Source: Gammaproteobacteria bacterium
Lineage (GTDB): Bacteria > Pseudomonadota > Gammaproteobacteria > JAIEPX01
Assembly: GCA_019748175.1 (NCBI GenBank)
Contig: JAIEPX010000014.1
Location: 1-64,000, forward strand
DNA: 64,000 bases
Reading direction: 5' to 3'
Shown: one piece after another, positions 1 through 9,207 of the stretch
Numbering within the stretch: the stretch's first letter is position 1
Layout: every line of letters begins with the position of its first letter
Notes under the pieces: model-generated
Databases searched by the model: none
What the model was told of the DNA's origin: nothing
The model's input: only the letters and a program-made list of their open reading frames with translations
Position numbers and translations under genes: made by a program

Positions 1-427
1 TCATTAAAACGCGTTGACCAGCGAGTTCTTGTTTTTGTTCAAAATAACGAACATTACCTTTTAATTCGATTCGATCAATTATTTGAGTTGTAGGATTTCG
101 ATTAAATGTAACATGTTCAGCACGTAATAATCGACCAGGCTGCTGAATTGTCACATGTCCTGAAACCGTTGATTGGCCTTTTAGTGATAGTGTGGTTGGA
201 TTATTTGATGTAATGCTCATAGGTGATTGATTAACGTTAGCGATGGGTTTTGTATTTTTAATTTCTTTTGGATCTACAAAAGTTCCGTAACAAATATTAT
301 TGGGTTGTGGTTGCCAATTCAGAAGCTCAGCTAAAGGAAGTTTTTGTGTGGGCGCATTAGCAATTACGTCTTCGCATAATGCGGCGCTTATTAGAAATAA
401 TAATGTAAATTTCGATCTGTAGTTCAC
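1..427 (-). CDS. lptD: LPS-assembly protein LptD, N-terminal part (cut by window edge)
   Basis: LptD is the outer-membrane beta-barrel that, with LptE, inserts lipopolysaccharide into the outer leaflet. Only the first ~142 codons are in the window; the frame is open to base 1. The start is a GTG at 427, five bases after a GGAGG ribosome site at 433-437. A hydrophobic signal peptide begins with MNYRSKFTLLFLISAALC. A short Cys-containing segment (NNICYGTFVDP) follows, as in other LptD N-termini, then an OstA/LptA-like beta-jellyroll stretch (GHVTIQQPGRLLRAEHVTFN, then IELKGNVRYFEQ). It is divergent from amgK-murU, the arrangement seen in Pseudomonas, which supports the call. The barrel lies outside the window. 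Confidence 0.88.
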   Translation of the reverse strand, partial: MNYRSKFTLLFLISAALCEDVIANAPTQKLPLAELLNWQPQPNNICYGTFVDPKEIKNTKPIANVNQSPMSITSNNPTTLSLKGQSTVSGHVTIQQPGRLLRAEHVTFNRNPTTQIIDRIELKGNVRYFEQKQELAGQRVLM

Positions 428-723
428 TCTTTCCTCCGGGCTGACGTAGTCTACCTTGTGGTTAATACAACTCCAAGACTTGTGTAAAAAAATATGATTG
501 TTTTACAGCTTTCAAGCTCCAGAATATGTGGTCACATAATATCCACTATGTTGTCCAGGTGATAACCACCTCATTAATATAGGAATTCTCGGTAATTATT
601 GTCGCGATATGATAATTAAATATATTTTTCCAAGTTTTTGAACTTAATGATAACTCTTATTGGGCTAGATATTTGTCTAACTTAATCATATAATCACCTG
701 TTCGTTCTGATGAGGGAGGTAAA

Positions 724-1770
724 ATGGGTAAATTTATTGACGACAGGTTTTTAGGGCTTTATCAGTGGCTTCAAACTGTATTTCCTTGTGCGGAAGCCGA
801 CATTCTGCCTTTGGCAGGGGATGCGAGTTTTAGACGTTACTTTCGTGTGATGGGAAAATCTGGAACTAGAGTTGCAGTGGATGCGCCGCCAGCACATGAG
901 AAAATAGAAGCATTTTTGGGCATAGCGAAGGCTTTTACTGATCATGGTGTGCACGTTCCAAAAATAATCGCATCTGATACTCACCAAGGTTACATGCTGA
1001 TTTCAGATTTAGGCGATGAGCTTTATAGTAATCATTTAAGTTCGACGAATGTAGATAATCTTTATCTTTCCGCGATTGATGCTCTCGTGAAAATTCAACA
1101 AACACCGCAAAGTGCCTATTCTTTTCCTGCCTATGATGAAAAATTATTGTCACAAGAGTGTGAGTATTTTTCAGAGTGGTATTTAGGAAAATATCTGAAT
1201 GTCAAATTATCTGCTCGTGAAGAAGCCGCGCTTCGATCCACATATTCTAAACTGATTGAAGCTGCTTTGGAGCAACCAACAACGGTCGTTCATCGAGATT
1301 ATCACTCTAGGAATTTATTTATTCTGCCCGAAAATGAAGTGGGTGTAATTGATTTTCAAGATGCTGTCATTGGTCCAATCACCTATGATTTAGTGTCATT
1401 ATTGAAAGATTGTTACATTGCATGGCCTGCCTCAAATGTTGTGAATTGGGCTCAGCGTTATTTTGAGAAATCACGTGATGCAGGCATCATTCAAGATATT
1501 TCGATGTCGCAATTTTTGCGATGGTTTGATTTAATGGGTGTTCAACGACATTTAAAATGTATGGGTATTTTTGCTCGATTATTTTTGCGAGATAAAAAAT
1601 CAAGTTATGTTGGAGATATTCCGCGCTTAGCCGATTACATTTTAGGGGTCTGTTCTCGCCACCCCCAGTTGAATGGGTTGGCAAAATTATTGCAAACAAA
1701 GGTTATGAAGCATGAAAGCCATGATACTCGCAGCAGGGCGCGGAGCTCGGCTGAGACCATTGACGGATAA
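724..1770 (+). CDS. amgK: N-acetylmuramate/N-acetylglucosamine anomeric kinase AmgK (APH-fold)
   Basis: AmgK phosphorylates recycled MurNAc or GlcNAc at the anomeric carbon in the cytoplasm, feeding MurU and bypassing de novo UDP-MurNAc synthesis. The 348-residue protein has the aminoglycoside-phosphotransferase fold: a glycine-rich strand (LPLAGDASFRRYFRV), the catalytic loop VVHRDYHSRNL (HxDxxxxN) and the metal-binding IDFQDAVIGP. The ATG follows a strong GGGAGG site. A TATAAT at 689-694 could be its -10. Its 3' end overlaps murU by 59 nt, unusually long for this pair; the overlapping tail (residues ~330-348) is Arg/Ser-rich and probably not part of the fold. The murU neighbour distinguishes it from antibiotic phosphotransferases. 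Confidence 0.88.
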   Translation: MGKFIDDRFLGLYQWLQTVFPCAEADILPLAGDASFRRYFRVMGKSGTRVAVDAPPAHEKIEAFLGIAKAFTDHGVHVPKIIASDTHQGYMLISDLGDELYSNHLSSTNVDNLYLSAIDALVKIQQTPQSAYSFPAYDEKLLSQECEYFSEWYLGKYLNVKLSAREEAALRSTYSKLIEAALEQPTTVVHRDYHSRNLFILPENEVGVIDFQDAVIGPITYDLVSLLKDCYIAWPASNVVNWAQRYFEKSRDAGIIQDISMSQFLRWFDLMGVQRHLKCMGIFARLFLRDKKSSYVGDIPRLADYILGVCSRHPQLNGLAKLLQTKVMKHESHDTRSRARSSAETIDG

Positions 1771-2368
1771 TTGTCCTAAGCCATTACTTCCGGTGTCAGG
1801 ACGTCCTCTTATTGTGCATCAAATTGAAGCTTTGGCTGCAAGCGGTTTTACCAACCTTGTCATCAACATTGCGTATCAAGCCGACATGTTCCCCAAGATT
1901 TTGGGTGATGGAAGTCAGTGGGGCGTTTCGATTCAATATTCAGTAGAACCTGAATCCGCCTATGAAACGGGCGGAGGAATTTATCATGCATTAGAACATC
2001 TGGGTGATTATTTTCTTGTCGTCAGCGCAGATATTTTTACATCGTATCCTTATCACACTTTGCGCAAACCTCCAGAGCGAATTGCGCATTTAGTGATGGT
2101 TGATCCATTGCCTACAGGGGGTGATTTTGCACTTTCAGAAGGCCTGCTGTCATTAGACGGTTCACAGTTATTTACTTATGGGAATATTGGTGTGCTTCGA
2201 AAAGAACTATTTGATGGCTGTAAACCCGGCGTTTTTCCACTAGGAAATCTTCTTCGTTCAGCGATTTCTCAGCAGCAAATTACAGGCGAGTATTTTCAAG
2301 GAAGATGGTATAACGTTGGTACTGTTGAGACTTATGAAGAAGTTAACGGATCTTATTTGCCCTTGTGA
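1712..2368 (+). CDS. murU: N-acetylmuramate alpha-1-phosphate uridylyltransferase MurU
   Basis: MurU converts MurNAc-1-phosphate and UTP to UDP-MurNAc, the second step of the anomeric peptidoglycan-recycling route after AmgK. The N-terminus carries the sugar-nucleotidyltransferase signature ILAAGRGARLRPLT followed by KPLLPVSGRPLI. VVSADIFTSY holds the metal-binding Asp region and GNIGVLRKELF the later substrate-loop region. At 218 residues it is a normal-length MurU (GlmU-like domain only, no acetyltransferase repeats). It starts inside amgK, so translation is probably coupled. Its stop codon abuts the convergent esterase stop (2368/2369), leaving no space for a separate terminator. Confidence 0.88.
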   Translation: MKAMILAAGRGARLRPLTDNCPKPLLPVSGRPLIVHQIEALAASGFTNLVINIAYQADMFPKILGDGSQWGVSIQYSVEPESAYETGGGIYHALEHLGDYFLVVSADIFTSYPYHTLRKPPERIAHLVMVDPLPTGGDFALSEGLLSLDGSQLFTYGNIGVLRKELFDGCKPGVFPLGNLLRSAISQQQITGEYFQGRWYNVGTVETYEEVNGSYLPL

Positions 2369-3049
2369 TTAAAAAATTAGAATTTTTTGTAACCAAAAAC
2401 TCAGCGATTCTATTTCTTCAAAACATACCGTATGTGCCATTGGATATGTGTGAAAACTAACGTCGTAACCACTATTTTTTAAATGAGTGGCCGCATGTTC
2501 ACCATATTTAAGAGGTAGCAGAGAATCTGCCGATCCGTGTGCAATATAAATCGGTGTGCGTTGATTTTGTGGTTGAAGCCGTTCTTCAAAATCCGGCGTG
2601 TTCCAAAGAAATGTAGAAAGTCCAATTAGGCCTGCTATACGTTCAGGAAAAAATAATCCGCTCAATAGTGCGATAAATCCGCCTTGAGAAAATCCTGCTA
2701 AAATTATTTTTTCTGATGGAATACCTTGATCAATTTCTCGTTGGATGAGTTGGTGAATAGAGGCAATAGCTTCATTAATTCCTGTGACATCAAAAGGGCC
2801 TGATTCGCTTAGATTATAGATATCAAACCAAGCTCGCATCGGCATGTCGCCATAAAGAGAGACAGGGCGAATGGGGGCGTGAGGAAATACAAAGTGAATC
2901 TTCTCGATATTCGGCAAGCGTAATTCTGGGATTATTGGAACAAAATCATTGCCATCAGCACCGAGGCCGTGCAGCCAGATAACGCTGTATTGTGCTGTAT
3001 CTGCTGCGCCCAGTTCAACCGTATTTAAAATTTCTGTGGTAGATACCAT
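2369..3049 (-). CDS. Phospholipase/carboxylesterase family alpha/beta hydrolase
   Basis: A 226-residue serine esterase of the bacterial carboxylesterase / acyl-protein thioesterase-like family. The frame opens upstream at 3187, but ATG 3049 is chosen because AGGA lies 8 nt before it and the family fold begins just after it (VIWLHGLGADGNDF, oxyanion-hole region). The nucleophile is in GFSQGG, the acid in GSADSLLPL and the histidine in YPMAHTV, giving a complete Ser-Asp-His triad. MRAWFDIYNL is a family signature. No signal peptide, so cytoplasmic. It lies 82 bp downstream of the 929-residue gene on the same strand, but a functional link is not evident. The natural substrate is not predictable. 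Confidence 0.88.
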   Translation of the reverse strand: MVSTTEILNTVELGAADTAQYSVIWLHGLGADGNDFVPIIPELRLPNIEKIHFVFPHAPIRPVSLYGDMPMRAWFDIYNLSESGPFDVTGINEAIASIHQLIQREIDQGIPSEKIILAGFSQGGFIALLSGLFFPERIAGLIGLSTFLWNTPDFEERLQPQNQRTPIYIAHGSADSLLPLKYGEHAATHLKNSGYDVSFHTYPMAHTVCFEEIESLSFWLQKILIF

Positions 3050-3131
3050 GTGATATTTCCTGATGATGAGAATCGGTAAAAATAACATGGATCTCTGAAA
3101 ATTCATAGAAAGAGTAAATATAGAATCATCA

Positions 3132-5921
3132 TTAGATTTTATTTGGCAACGAAATTGCGGGAGTTTCTTTGCAAGTCTCTTTGGCAACCTGGTCTACATT
3201 TTCATAGAAGAATCGCCATTGTTCAAAATATTCTTGAGAATATTTTTCGTCTAAATGTTCTCCGACTGCAGCACCAACAATGGAGCCACCAATTGCGATA
3301 CTGGATGCGGCGGCAGTGACGCCTGCTTTTGCTAAGATCGGGGCGCCAATCATAAATGCCAACCATCCGCCCCCAGCAAAAAATAGTGCCAGAGCAGCTG
3401 TTATAGCTGCACATAGAACAATAGTTGAAAGAATGCCCACTACTACACCAACAGCTATTTTTGCATTATTAGAATATAATTCTTGCGCACACGCTTTTTC
3501 GAAATTTTCTTTAGCTTGAATTTTTTCGGCTAGTGTTTTTTCCTGTGGCAAATAAGTTAATGCCAAATCTTTCAATTGTGTGGCAAGAACAATAATATGT
3601 TGGTTTTTTTGTGCTTCAGGGTCGTTTTCAGTAATGCCAAGTTTGTAATCGGTTACTAGCTGCTCAGACATAGTGGTCATAGATTTAAGTAATTTGATTT
3701 GATTTTGCTCAAAGAGGCTATATTGGTCTTCGAATTGTTTTTTAGCGGTATCTATCTCGTCAGATGCAAAATTATTTTCACAGGCCTGTACAGTGACATC
3801 GTATTCTTCTTTGATTTTTCCGATATCCCGTGCGGTGTTTTCAAAAATAGATTTGAGTCGAATAATAGTTGCTGGCCCAATTTGCAATAAGCTCAAATCG
3901 TTCTTGGATTGTGTAATAATCGCATTTAATTTAATTGTGCATTGATTGAGAAGTTCTTTGAATTCATTACTGCATTGTCCAATTTTTGTGTTTTCCGCTG
4001 CGATTTCCTCGCCGATTTCATCGATTCTCGCACTATTCGAATCGGCTTCAGTCTGAAGTCTTTGTTGATGAGCAAGTATCTCAACGCCCGGCGCTTCCAG
4101 TTCATGTAGGGTCATCATTAATGCGAAAAGGCTGTCTCTATCTTCTTCATATATTACATCAAGTTCGTTGATACGAGTTTGGATTTCAGCAATAAGTGCT
4201 TGTCTAGGAGTGCGACTGACGATAGTGCTTAAAGCATAATGACTATAATGGCTTATATTTCGAGATAAGAATCCCGTAAGACTCCCATTGTCTTCAGATT
4301 TAATATTACTCTGTTTCCATTTTTCGTAATCAGCGTCTTTTTGTCTCCACTCTGCTTCAACTTGTTGTGTCCATCCAAGTTGTTGTACCAATGTTGGTGT
4401 TATATCTTCTGCTATATTGTGATCCCATGCTTTGGATTGAAGTGAATCAATTAAGTCGTAAAAGAGTCTCATATCATGAGTTAGTGTTGCCATTGTACGG
4501 TCAAATGCTGAGATTCTTTCATTTAATTCTGTCCTTTCATTTTCAGTATTTGCTATGAAATCAGCGTGTTTTAATTTAGCCAGATCAATATTTTGAATTA
4601 AGGTGGTTTTCGTTACTTCATTTAACCTTATATTGTTTTGTAAATTATGAATAGCTCTTAAAGCAGCCTTTTTATCTTCAATCAATTTCGTTGTTTTTCC
4701 CACAACAGTGACGTCACCCAGTCTCATTTGGATTTGACGTTTTGTTTCGTGAAGATTAAGTTGCATATCTGCTATCGTGGGTTTATATTTTTCTAAAAGA
4801 TCGGGTGTGCTCAGAACGATATAAATAGCCTTTAATAGTTCTTTATTTAAATAATGAACATTTTTTTCTTTCCCAAGTAGTGCCATCATTTTTTCTGCTA
4901 ATTCAAATCTTATAGGTGCTAAAATTTGAAGATCGGCTTCAATCTCTTCAGCTGTAGGCGCTGTTTTGCCTTCGAATTCAGTGAATTGATCAAGCAATGA
5001 AGTGTAGAATGGCGTTTTTTCTTCGTTGGTGGCGTTAGGATGTCTTGCTTCGAACGCACTGATTTGTTTTTGTATGCTGATGCTGAAATTAAAGTACGGA
5101 TAATATTTATCGATAGCAGCTTGAGCTGGTTGTTTCAACTCGTTCATATTTGTGAGCAAAGATTCTAATTCTTCTTGTGTAGGTGCTTTGGCAAGGCTTT
5201 CTTCAAAGCGGGGTATACGTACGTTTAATTCACGATGAGCTTCTTTGTAAGTGGCTACCATTTTATCAAAATATTTCTGTGGAATTACTCTTGACACTGC
5301 GCCGATCATTTCATATACGGCCTCTAGTGGTTTTTCAAGATTAATTATTTTATCAAATAATGCTAGGGCTTTTTTTGAAAAAGCCAATGTTCTTTTGTCA
5401 ACAATCCGTGGAGCACCATAATACCGTACCTCAGGATTAGTCGTTGCGCTGTCATCAAGATAACCTGCGTGGTAACGTAGGAACGGTTGCAGACCTAAGA
5501 GTGTTCTTCCTATAGTGAAATAACTAGCATTACTGTTTAGTACTTTGTTGGGATGTAAGATGTGGTTCCACATGGCCTTTAAAGCCTTTATGGGGTATTG
5601 ATTTTCATTGTTGGTATCAACATTAATCCAGCCTAGCGTTTTGTCTTCGATTGCCGCTTTTAATAATGGATCTTCATTCATTGCAGATTCAAGATCGTCA
5701 CATAGGAGGACGTAGAAGTTTTGATGGGATTCGAGGCGGTCTTTTAAGTTAATGGGCTGTTCTTCACCAAGTTCGAATAGCTGAAGTGCCTCATAGTTGA
5801 AATTGCCCCCAGCCAGGAATTCTTCAGGTTTGAAAGGCTGGCCATCTGGACCCAAGATGCCAAATTCGTTGAAACTTTTCATTAGCTCGATTAAATATTC
5901 TTCAACTAGTCGTTTCATCAT
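3132..5921 (-). CDS. Large coiled-coil protein with C-terminal membrane hairpin; candidate effector
   Basis: Unrecognised 929-residue protein. Residues ~1-200 form a conserved domain shared with the divergent-paralog gene ending at 6120: DPLLKAAIEDKTLGW, GAPRIVDKRT and LGWTQQVEAEW each have a counterpart there. Residues ~200-800 are mostly charged, heptad-like helix. Residues ~821-886 are a long hydrophobic Gly/Ala-rich stretch, probably two or three membrane helices (IAVGVVVGILSTIVLCAAIT then GGSIVGAAVG), followed by a 43-residue polar tail. There is no signal peptide. Start choice is ATG 5921 or 5918; AGG motifs precede both. A PmrA-like box and -10 lie 32-64 nt upstream. Size, coiled coils, C-terminal membrane segment and box suggest a type IV secretion effector; this is inference. 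Confidence 0.75.
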   Translation of the reverse strand: MMKRLVEEYLIELMKSFNEFGILGPDGQPFKPEEFLAGGNFNYEALQLFELGEEQPINLKDRLESHQNFYVLLCDDLESAMNEDPLLKAAIEDKTLGWINVDTNNENQYPIKALKAMWNHILHPNKVLNSNASYFTIGRTLLGLQPFLRYHAGYLDDSATTNPEVRYYGAPRIVDKRTLAFSKKALALFDKIINLEKPLEAVYEMIGAVSRVIPQKYFDKMVATYKEAHRELNVRIPRFEESLAKAPTQEELESLLTNMNELKQPAQAAIDKYYPYFNFSISIQKQISAFEARHPNATNEEKTPFYTSLLDQFTEFEGKTAPTAEEIEADLQILAPIRFELAEKMMALLGKEKNVHYLNKELLKAIYIVLSTPDLLEKYKPTIADMQLNLHETKRQIQMRLGDVTVVGKTTKLIEDKKAALRAIHNLQNNIRLNEVTKTTLIQNIDLAKLKHADFIANTENERTELNERISAFDRTMATLTHDMRLFYDLIDSLQSKAWDHNIAEDITPTLVQQLGWTQQVEAEWRQKDADYEKWKQSNIKSEDNGSLTGFLSRNISHYSHYALSTIVSRTPRQALIAEIQTRINELDVIYEEDRDSLFALMMTLHELEAPGVEILAHQQRLQTEADSNSARIDEIGEEIAAENTKIGQCSNEFKELLNQCTIKLNAIITQSKNDLSLLQIGPATIIRLKSIFENTARDIGKIKEEYDVTVQACENNFASDEIDTAKKQFEDQYSLFEQNQIKLLKSMTTMSEQLVTDYKLGITENDPEAQKNQHIIVLATQLKDLALTYLPQEKTLAEKIQAKENFEKACAQELYSNNAKIAVGVVVGILSTIVLCAAITAALALFFAGGGWLAFMIGAPILAKAGVTAAASSIAIGGSIVGAAVGEHLDEKYSQEYFEQWRFFYENVDQVAKETCKETPAISLPNKI

Positions 5922-5952
5922 ACCTATGTGCCTATATTCATCTATTCCGAAG

Positions 5953-5985
5953 ATTTTAAAGGGTTAAGCTTAACAAAATATTAAG
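5953..5985 (-). promoter_or_regulatory. PmrA-like tandem box plus -10 upstream of the 929-residue gene
   Basis: Read on the minus strand, CTTAATATT (5977-5985) is followed by TT and then GTTAAGCTT (5966-5974), a 9-2-9 tandem repeat. Seven bases later is TAAAAT (5953-5958), a -10-like hexamer, 32 nt from the start codon. The half-site matches the published Legionella PmrA consensus cTTAATatT perfectly in the first copy and partly in the second. Three other promoters in this window have the same geometry. PmrA binding is inference. Confidence 0.6.
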
Positions 5986-6119
5986 AAGTGGGCAATTCTT
6001 CTCTTGAATCATGGAAATTGTTTGCTGCCTTGTGCAGAATTGCGGGAATTCAGAGAGGCTCTTGCGATCGTCTTAGTTACCTAGCCTACGAATGCGTAGA
6101 CTCTCATTTGCGCTCTGGG

Positions 6120-8834
6120 CTAGTTGCTCATGACCATTCTAGAGCTGTTTGATACAGGAGCTACGGCGACTCCGCGCTCTTCGTGGGCGATGTTAGCTCG
6201 AGCATTATTGGATTGGCTCAGTTCCTCTTTAAGTCCTGCTAAGATCGTTTGGATGGAATGTTGGCCTTTGGCTCGATCGTCGGCAAAAAGAGTGCTGCCT
6301 TCTTTGATAACGGCATCAATTTTCTCGTGAATTTTGACCAGGTGTTGAGGATTTTTGTCTTGTGCGTGTTGCTCCATCAACTCTCCTATCGAAAAGAGGT
6401 AGTTAATTCGCTGTAATTTTGGTTCATTACTGTCGTTTGCGGATTGTTTGATGGATTGTTCGATAACACCTTCGGTACCAAAATATTTATTATAAAGTAC
6501 ATTTTTTTCGAGTGCGTCTTTTAAAGATTCAAGCGTGTGCTTCATTTGATTGACGTGTGATGCGCCTGTGGGGGCATATTCAGTCCAGTGGTCTAGTAAA
6601 TTATTCACTAATTTGAGAGTGTTATCAGTACGTTTTAGATCTTGATCGTGGCCGTACGCCTTCATGGAAGCATTAATAGTTTCGATTTCGCTTAATGCAT
6701 TGCTGTATTTCCAGTGGTCATTTTTTCTTAAAATGTCGAGGAAAACTCCTACTTTACCGTGTTCAGGATGGAAATATTGAGTATGCAGATCATTTTTAAC
6801 CAAGATGCCGTTAATATCCCCGCTTAATTTGTTAAGGACCGCCCTCATGGATTTTTTATATTCAGAGCGAGATTTAAATTGTTCTGTGATTTTTAATGCA
6901 TTAATTTTTTTAAGTGCTAATCGTAAGTGTTCTGGATTGCGATCGTTCTCATAGTTTTTGACAAGAGTACCAATTTCAGCAATGAAATTTCGTCTTTTTT
7001 CTTTTTCAGTAGGGGTCCGTCTGAAAATTTTTGTCATAGCTTGTAAATTGTCGAAGAAAGCAAATTCTTTTTCTCGGTTTTTTAAATAATTGACCGCTTC
7101 GCCGTTTTCTCCGAAATATTTGTTTATGAGAGATAAGGAGTCTTCAACAGCTGTAAGCTCTGATTGTGTTGTTGCTTCCATTGTTTCAAGATTCGTTTTT
7201 TTACGGTTAGGGTCTATTGAAACATTTTTTAAGCGTGCTTTAATTTCATCCTGCAATAATTGCTGGCGTGATTTTGGCTGTTCTGACAGTGCTAAACTGT
7301 TGAGTGCAGACCAGAATAATTTTGTGCCGGATTCTGCATAACCCGCAGGTTTTGTGATATAGCCCCATTGTTCGATTTCTTGAGGGTTCCATGCAAGGAT
7401 TTGGCTTAATTCTTTGAACAAAGCCTCGTCGATGGGTTGATTAGCTTCTTGTGATGATAATTGACTTTCTGCTCTTATCAATCGACTTTTCAATTGTGCT
7501 AATTGCGTGATTTCATCGTCCCAGGTGATTCGTTTTGCGATTTCGTCGAAACTTTTTGATCCGATTCGAAGTCTTTTTTCGTTATGAATCAAATCGTTTA
7601 ACTGGGTAACTGCGAATTTAATACTTTCAACTTTATTAATGAGTTGCGCAGCGCTCTCAATAAGATCGCCTTGAAGTTTTTTGAGCTGAGTTTCTTGTTT
7701 TGCGACGATTTGTGCATGCGTATTTTTGTAGTGATTTAATTTAGCTATCGAGCCTTGAAGTTGCTGAATGGCATCGTTTTCGGCGCTGTGGAAACTGAGG
7801 GATATGTCAATGCCTTGATACAATCCTGATTGATAGCCAGGTGTGTGAGGTAAGGCGACGGTGTTGTTGTTTGATAAGGTTCTGTATTGATTTGTTAGTG
7901 TATCAATGTCATGTTGTATCGCTTCTTGAGTGATAGCATTTTTTTTCATCGCTTCTAATTGAGCAATGGTTTCTTTGATGAATTGTTCTTTTTGTTTGCT
8001 ATTCATTTCAGAAAGATTAGTGCTGTTGATATTATGTTCAACCTGCCTTGCTGTGTCAAAAAACGGATTGTACTTATTTTCGATTTCACGCAGTGATTGT
8101 GTGAGTTCTTTCGTTTTTTCTGTGGCTGCCGTGGATGCGGCAATAAAATTGTCTTCGTTCAAAAGATTTTCATTTTTTCTTGCGTGATAAATAGCTAATC
8201 TTTCATTCAAAACATGTAGTGATGTTTGAAAGCCAGCAATAGTTTTGGGTGTGCTCGCATCCATCATAGAGGCTGCGCCAGGTACCCAGCAATTTGCTTT
8301 TGTGTCTCTGAAAGGATCAGTATCTTTGGCCATTACATCAAGAAATTTTTGATAGCTTTTACCGAAAGTCTCTGTGGTGGGATCGACAATTAAAGGTGTT
8401 CGAGTCAAGGCAGTAGATGATACTCCATTTCCTGCTGGACCACGAGTTTCAACTTTTTGGTTGTCCATATAGAGATGGTTCGTATCGATGTATTCTTTGT
8501 GTGTTTTAATTCCAGGTGCGGCAGAACCAGGATTTTTGGCCATCCAAAGTGCTCGTAGTGTAGAGTTATACAGCGCACGTCCTACATTTTTAGGATATTC
8601 GTGAGTTGATGCATCGACCCAATTTATTTCAGATTGTTCGATAGTTGTTTTTAATTCAGGATTATTATTGATGCCATCACAATGTTCAGGATCATAAAAA
8701 GCAACTTTTGAATCGTTAAAATTACTTAAGGCGAATTCAGTCATGTCAAATTCTTGACCTTTAGTGAAAGCAATTTCTAAGTTCTGGAAATCTTCCTCTA
8801 AATCGCGTAATAATTTTTCTAGTGCTTCAATCAT
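6120..8834 (-). CDS. Large coiled-coil protein, paralog of the 929-residue protein; candidate effector
   Basis: Unrecognised protein of 904 residues from ATG 8834. That start is chosen over ATG 8840 because GGAG lies 8 nt before 8834 but only 2 nt before 8840. The N-terminal ~200 residues resemble those of the neighbouring 929-residue protein in order and spacing: NPELKTTIEQSEINWVDAS, RTPLIVDPTT, then LAWNPQEIEQW further in. The middle and C-terminal parts are charged helices with likely coiled coils. Unlike its paralog it lacks the C-terminal membrane region and ends in a Ser/Asn/Val tail after an acidic HEERG patch. No signal peptide. A PmrA-like promoter lies directly upstream. The pair most likely arose by tandem duplication followed by divergence. 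Confidence 0.75.
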   Translation of the reverse strand: MIEALEKLLRDLEEDFQNLEIAFTKGQEFDMTEFALSNFNDSKVAFYDPEHCDGINNNPELKTTIEQSEINWVDASTHEYPKNVGRALYNSTLRALWMAKNPGSAAPGIKTHKEYIDTNHLYMDNQKVETRGPAGNGVSSTALTRTPLIVDPTTETFGKSYQKFLDVMAKDTDPFRDTKANCWVPGAASMMDASTPKTIAGFQTSLHVLNERLAIYHARKNENLLNEDNFIAASTAATEKTKELTQSLREIENKYNPFFDTARQVEHNINSTNLSEMNSKQKEQFIKETIAQLEAMKKNAITQEAIQHDIDTLTNQYRTLSNNNTVALPHTPGYQSGLYQGIDISLSFHSAENDAIQQLQGSIAKLNHYKNTHAQIVAKQETQLKKLQGDLIESAAQLINKVESIKFAVTQLNDLIHNEKRLRIGSKSFDEIAKRITWDDEITQLAQLKSRLIRAESQLSSQEANQPIDEALFKELSQILAWNPQEIEQWGYITKPAGYAESGTKLFWSALNSLALSEQPKSRQQLLQDEIKARLKNVSIDPNRKKTNLETMEATTQSELTAVEDSLSLINKYFGENGEAVNYLKNREKEFAFFDNLQAMTKIFRRTPTEKEKRRNFIAEIGTLVKNYENDRNPEHLRLALKKINALKITEQFKSRSEYKKSMRAVLNKLSGDINGILVKNDLHTQYFHPEHGKVGVFLDILRKNDHWKYSNALSEIETINASMKAYGHDQDLKRTDNTLKLVNNLLDHWTEYAPTGASHVNQMKHTLESLKDALEKNVLYNKYFGTEGVIEQSIKQSANDSNEPKLQRINYLFSIGELMEQHAQDKNPQHLVKIHEKIDAVIKEGSTLFADDRAKGQHSIQTILAGLKEELSQSNNARANIAHEERGVAVAPVSNSSRMVMSN

Positions 8835-8859
8835 GTTCATCTCTCCCCATTTGTTTCCA

Positions 8860-8892
8860 AGTATACGCCCAGAATATTAAGGAAATATGAGG
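8860..8892 (-). promoter_or_regulatory. PmrA-like tandem box plus -10 upstream of the 904-residue gene
   Basis: On the minus strand CCTCATATT (8884-8892), two bases, then CTTAATATT (8873-8881), a perfect copy of the PmrA half-site. Seven bases further is TATACT (8860-8865), a good -10, and the start codon follows 25 nt later. Same 9-2-9 then 7 then -10 geometry as at 5953, 21471 and 39958. Confidence 0.62.
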
Positions 8893-8990
8893 TGTTCTGT
8901 GGAATTTAAGGGCTGATTTGCAAAAACCACTTGATGCTTGAGGATGTCTGTTAACCTGCCATTTTGGTTGAAGTTATTGTGTGCTTTAAG

Positions 8991-9100
8991 TCGGCGTGAG
9001 AATCCGGCTTTCTTTCCGGCAATGGCTCGCTCGGGTCCCCCTCGCTGCGCTTTATTTGCCTCCAAGAATAGTCGGATTCTTCGCCTAAGAGGCTCAAGAG
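8991..9100. repeat. Dispersed repeat family A, copy 1
   Basis: About 110 bp nearly identical to 46719-46828 in the same orientation. Both begin TCGGCGTGAGAATCCG, share a core ATGGCTCGCTCGGG and CTCGCTGCGCTTTATTT, and end near GTCGGATTCTTCGCCTA. The two ends are imperfect inverted repeats of each other (GGCGTGAGAATCCG against CGGATTCTTCGCC). No open frame is conserved across the copies. It looks like a small non-autonomous or REP/ERIC-type element; it lies between the 904-residue gene's promoter and lptM. Confidence 0.75.
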
Positions 9101-9207
9101 AATAGTGTTTTCTTCCTCTCTTCCGTCTGAAAAAAGTAAAGACATTAATTCGATTTCTCTTTAAGATTGTTGCAGGTTTGGTTGAATTGAATACATGTGG
9201 AGAGGTC

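Noticed and set aside
1..427. lptD as a truncated pseudogene
   Set aside because: The frame is open to the window edge and has a good start and signal peptide; truncation is only by the window.
724..1770. Antibiotic-resistance aminoglycoside phosphotransferase
   Set aside because: The fold is shared, but adjacency to murU and lptD identifies the cell-wall recycling kinase AmgK.
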